Position numbers and translations under genes: made by a program. A DNA stretch of 36,940 bases from Planctomycetota bacterium (GTDB lineage Bacteria; Planctomycetota; Phycisphaerae; WQYP01): the NCBI GenBank assembly GCA_021800165.1, contig JAJYZF010000038.1, forward strand, positions 1 to 36,940, read 5' to 3'. Below the pieces are notes generated by a model. That model did no database searches. It was not told where the DNA came from and saw nothing but the letters and a program-made list of their open reading frames with translations. Numbering within the stretch: the first letter of the stretch is position 1; each line of letters starts with the position of its first letter. Shown in pieces: positions 34,462 to 36,940 of the stretch.

Positions 34462-36240
34462 TTATGGCCCCGCCGCCAACGCTTCCGGCTCATCCACCGG
34501 CACGGTTTTCTCAACCGCCTTGGCCTGGATACCGGCTTTCACGGCCGCTTGGACTTCCGCCGCCGCTGCCAACTGTTGCGACCGCCACCGGTCCGGCAAG
34601 AGTTCATCAAGTTGCTCCTCGGTCGTGGCCGGAATCCGGGTCAGCACATCGCGCAAATACGCCCATGGTTCCACATGGCAGCGTTGACAGGTGCTTATCA
34701 GCGTGTAGAGAATCGCCGCCGTCGTGCCCCCGTTGTCGCTGCCCGCAAAGAGCCAGTTCTTTCTCCCCAACGCCACCCGACGCAGGGCGTTCTCCGAGAC
34801 GTTATTATCAATGGCCAGTCGGCCATCGGTGATGTAGATGCACAACGCTTCCCATTGGTTGAGGGCGTAAGTAATGGCTTCGCCCACCGGACTCTTGGGC
34901 AGAACGTGTCCACCGTTGATCGCCTGTTGAGCCAGCATCCATTTCTGGAAGGCCTCCAATCGTGGCCGGGCCATTTCCTGCCGCAGCTTGGCCCGTTGCG
35001 GGGCATCAAGTTCCTGCTGGTTGGCCTGATCCTCCACATCATAAAGCAACCGGATATGGGCCAAGGCCGCAATGCTGGCCTGGCTGTCACTGGCGCGGGC
35101 ATCGTAAAACTTCCGCCGTACATGGGCCCAGCAGGCCACCTCCACCACTTGCCCTCCGGCTTTGCCGGCATAAATGCCGTCATAACCGCCAAACGCATCC
35201 GCCTGTAAAAAGCCGCTCCATCCCCGCAGGAACGCGACCGGTCCGTCCCGGCTTCGGCTCGGAGTGAAGTCAAAGACGTTGTACGGATGCCGCTGGTCCC
35301 CTACATACACCCAGAAGCGGCCCGTGTGTGTGCCACCGGCCTGCGGATCCAGCACATCCACCGGCGTGTCATCGGTATGCACCACCGGAGATTGCAGGGT
35401 CAATGTCCGCATCCGCCGGTACAACGAGGTCAACGCCACCGCCACGCCCGCCGCCCAGCCACAAAGCGTGGAACGCGAGAACTGCATCCCGCTGCGGGCC
35501 AGAATGCTCTCCATGCGGTACATCGGCAGATGATCCCCATATTTGCTCAACACCACATACGCCAGCAGGCCCGGAGCAGCCAATCCCTTTTCAATGGGAG
35601 ATAAGGGCTTTTCCGCCAGGGTGATCTGGGCACCCTTGGCATTTTGCTCGCAGGACTTGCAGGCATATTTGAATTGAATGTGTTCCAGCACCAGCAGCTT
35701 GGCCGGAATGATTTCCAGTTGCTCACTGCTCTCCTGGCCAATCAGGGAACGCTTCACCCCGCAGCACGGACAGAGCTTCTGGTCTTCCGGCAAATCATGG
35801 AGAATCTTCTGGCGCGGTAAATCCGCAGGAAGTTTCCTTCGCCCGTGGCCTTGGCCGGTCTGGGCCTTGGTCAGATCCGGGATGGCCGAGTTGGCCGGGG
35901 CGGGCGGTACGGGGGTGGCCACAGGTTCCGGCCGGGGCTGGAGTTGATCCATGATCTCCCGGAACAAAACCATATCGGTATCGTTGAGCTGCTCACGCGA
36001 ACGACCATAGAGTTTTCTAAGCAAATTCTCAATCCGATGCTGCAATTCCCGGTTCTTGGTTTCCCGTTCCATCAGACGTTCGAATAACTCGATGATGATC
36101 GCGTGACACCCGTTGATGTCCGCGGGTAAATCAATGGTGTTACCGATGGGGGCCAAAGAGGATGAAGGGGCTGAATTTTGCGTTTCGTCGTGCACTGACA
36201 GTAATACGTACAAGATCGCAAAAGGTTGCGGTAAAAACAA
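34462..36240 (-). CDS. tnpC: IS66 transposase TnpC, 592 aa
   Basis: Full-length IS66 transposase. An N-terminal coiled coil and LRKLYGRSREQL motif lead to a zinc-binding region (CPCCGVKRSLIG, YACKSCEQ), then the DDE domain: VVHTDDTPVDVLD has the first Asp, LQADAFGGYDGIY the second, and AIDNNVSENALRRVALGRKN the Glu with the family's conserved tail (WLFAGSDNGG). The mini-exon-like C-terminus LDELLPDRW is also typical. No internal stop is seen, so it looks intact. The start is uncertain: ATG at 36240 has only a distant AAGGAA, and a GTG at 36195 is another option. It is separated by about 160 bp from tnpB. Confidence 0.93.
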   Translation of the reverse strand: MFLPQPFAILYVLLSVHDETQNSAPSSSLAPIGNTIDLPADINGCHAIIIELFERLMERETKNRELQHRIENLLRKLYGRSREQLNDTDMVLFREIMDQLQPRPEPVATPVPPAPANSAIPDLTKAQTGQGHGRRKLPADLPRQKILHDLPEDQKLCPCCGVKRSLIGQESSEQLEIIPAKLLVLEHIQFKYACKSCEQNAKGAQITLAEKPLSPIEKGLAAPGLLAYVVLSKYGDHLPMYRMESILARSGMQFSRSTLCGWAAGVAVALTSLYRRMRTLTLQSPVVHTDDTPVDVLDPQAGGTHTGRFWVYVGDQRHPYNVFDFTPSRSRDGPVAFLRGWSGFLQADAFGGYDGIYAGKAGGQVVEVACWAHVRRKFYDARASDSQASIAALAHIRLLYDVEDQANQQELDAPQRAKLRQEMARPRLEAFQKWMLAQQAINGGHVLPKSPVGEAITYALNQWEALCIYITDGRLAIDNNVSENALRRVALGRKNWLFAGSDNGGTTAAILYTLISTCQRCHVEPWAYLRDVLTRIPATTEEQLDELLPDRWRSQQLAAAAEVQAAVKAGIQAKAVEKTVPVDEPEALAAGP

Positions 36241-36401
36241 AAAAAGAATTGTTTCCTTTTGCTCCGTTCCGTATCGTAGCGCGGCCTGGCCCGGCGACGG
36301 CGGTCCACCACGTGTGTTCCATGTCGCCCGAATATCCGACTTTCGGCCGACGATGGCACCGGTGCCGCGGCTACCCCTGATCCACGCACCACCAGCGTTG
36401 C

Positions 36402-36839
36402 CTAGACCGGGACCCCGTCCACCGCCCGTCCACGCCGCGCCAACCGCGGCACCCTTTGGAGATTCCGCAAATCCACCCCCTCCAATATCATCGCCAATTC
36501 ACTGGCCCTGACGTTGATCCCCGCCGCGGATACCGGGCGGGGGAGGCAAAACGTGCCCGCCTCCAGACGTTTATACCACAGGGCAAAGCCGTCCTTATCC
36601 CAGTACAGAATCTTCATGCGATCACGCCGCCGGTTCAGGAAGATAAACCATCCGCCCGAAAATACATCCACGATGGCCGACAGGCCTGGTGCGGCTTCCG
36701 CCCCGGACCGGCCATGCACCTGCCGGGCCAATTCGGCCAGAGCGTCAAAGCCCTTACGCAGGTCCGTCGGCTGGGTACACAGATAAAACTTCATCGGTGC
36801 GGCGGCATCCATCTCCGCCAGGCTGGTGGGTTTCCACAT
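36402..36839 (-). CDS. tnpB: IS66 accessory protein TnpB (Orf2), 145 aa
   Basis: IS66 Orf2 family (PF05717). Key motifs are MKFYLCTQPTDLRKGFDALA, FIFLNRRRDRMKILYWDKDG and FALWYKRLEAGTF. It is required with TnpA and TnpC for IS66 transposition, though its biochemical role is unclear. Start 36839 has AAGGAGG 7 nt upstream and overlaps the tnpA stop (TGATG), implying translational coupling. A little longer than the usual 115-120 residues at both ends. Confidence 0.92.
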   Translation of the reverse strand: MWKPTSLAEMDAAAPMKFYLCTQPTDLRKGFDALAELARQVHGRSGAEAAPGLSAIVDVFSGGWFIFLNRRRDRMKILYWDKDGFALWYKRLEAGTFCLPRPVSAAGINVRASELAMILEGVDLRNLQRVPRLARRGRAVDGVPV

Positions 36840-36940
36840 CACCGACCCTCCTTATGGCGATGGACTCCCATCACCCCGGCAACCCGGGCCACATCGGCAG
36901 CACTTGACCCCGCGGCGACGGTTGCCACGGCGGAGCACTC
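36839..36940 (-). CDS. tnpA: IS66 TnpA (Orf1), C-terminal fragment cut by window edge
   Basis: On the minus strand a frame entering from the right edge reads ECSAVATVAAGSSAADVARV and ends HRHKEGR-stop at 36841-36839, overlapping the tnpB ATG. Position and the helix-turn-helix-like AADVARVAGV fit the end of IS66 Orf1. Only about 33 residues are visible. Confidence 0.6.
   Translation of the reverse strand, partial: ECSAVATVAAGSSAADVARVAGVMGVHRHKEGR

Larger units (their letters stand above)
34462..36940 (-). mobile_element. IS66-family insertion sequence, right part cut by window
   Basis: Three minus-strand genes in the canonical tnpA-tnpB-tnpC order of IS66 occupy this region, with tnpA truncated by the window edge. 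The left boundary given is the tnpC stop; the terminal inverted repeat was not identified. Confidence 0.85.

Overview
The window is about 37 kb of chromosome that looks like a planctomycete, most likely class Phycisphaerae. Four kinds of gene point that way: PEP-CTERM proteins ending in an identical sorting tail, prepilin-type proteins with an H-X9-DG motif, giant secreted PA14/glycosidase-like proteins, and an intact IS66-type transposase. The assignment is inference; there is no rRNA or tRNA marker. Almost everything is on the minus strand and is aimed at carbohydrates.

Layout, left to right. Position 1-361 holds the start of an unidentified minus-strand gene cut by the window edge. A secreted family 2 glycoside hydrolase (456-5579) is divergent from an AraC-type regulator (5820-6662). 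Then come three tandem triads, each read leftward in the order PEP-CTERM protein, prepilin-like protein, carbohydrate-active enzyme: triad 1 at 14698-6774 (PA14 glycosidase-like enzyme), triad 2 at 18027-15020 (ChbG/YdjC deacetylase) and triad 3 at 22589-18668 (Tat-exported glycosidase-like enzyme). A further PEP-CTERM gene (22754-23713) sits behind two TTTGCGCAAA boxes and a XylR-like regulator (24102-25325). Next is a GxxExxY predicted nuclease in an inverted-repeat cassette with tandem 124-bp remnants of the same element. A possible operon follows, of a secreted protein (31125-30127), a third PA14 glycosidase-like enzyme (30069-26575) and a small membrane protein. A sugar isomerase (31393-32175) and a Gfo/Idh/MocA oxidoreductase (32663-33643) are divergent. 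The right edge has a broken HAF-repeat PEP-CTERM gene and an IS66 element running off the end.

The genes fit a surface polysaccharide-utilisation locus: secreted glycosidases and a deacetylase attack a polymer, PEP-CTERM and prepilin-like proteins provide envelope or fibre structures, and the isomerase/oxidoreductase pair handles released sugars. Two signals tie it together. An ungapped 66-bp element starting TTCGAACAYAAT lies upstream of the family 2 hydrolase/AraC pair, two PEP-CTERM genes, the secreted-protein operon and the oxidoreductase, always in the same orientation to the gene, so it is a candidate regulon operator. A REP-like repeat (core GGTACCTGACCCC, about 16 copies) lies at the 3' ends of most minus-strand genes and in several cases supplies the stop codon. 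Neither exosortase, pilus machinery nor a sugar transporter is in the window.
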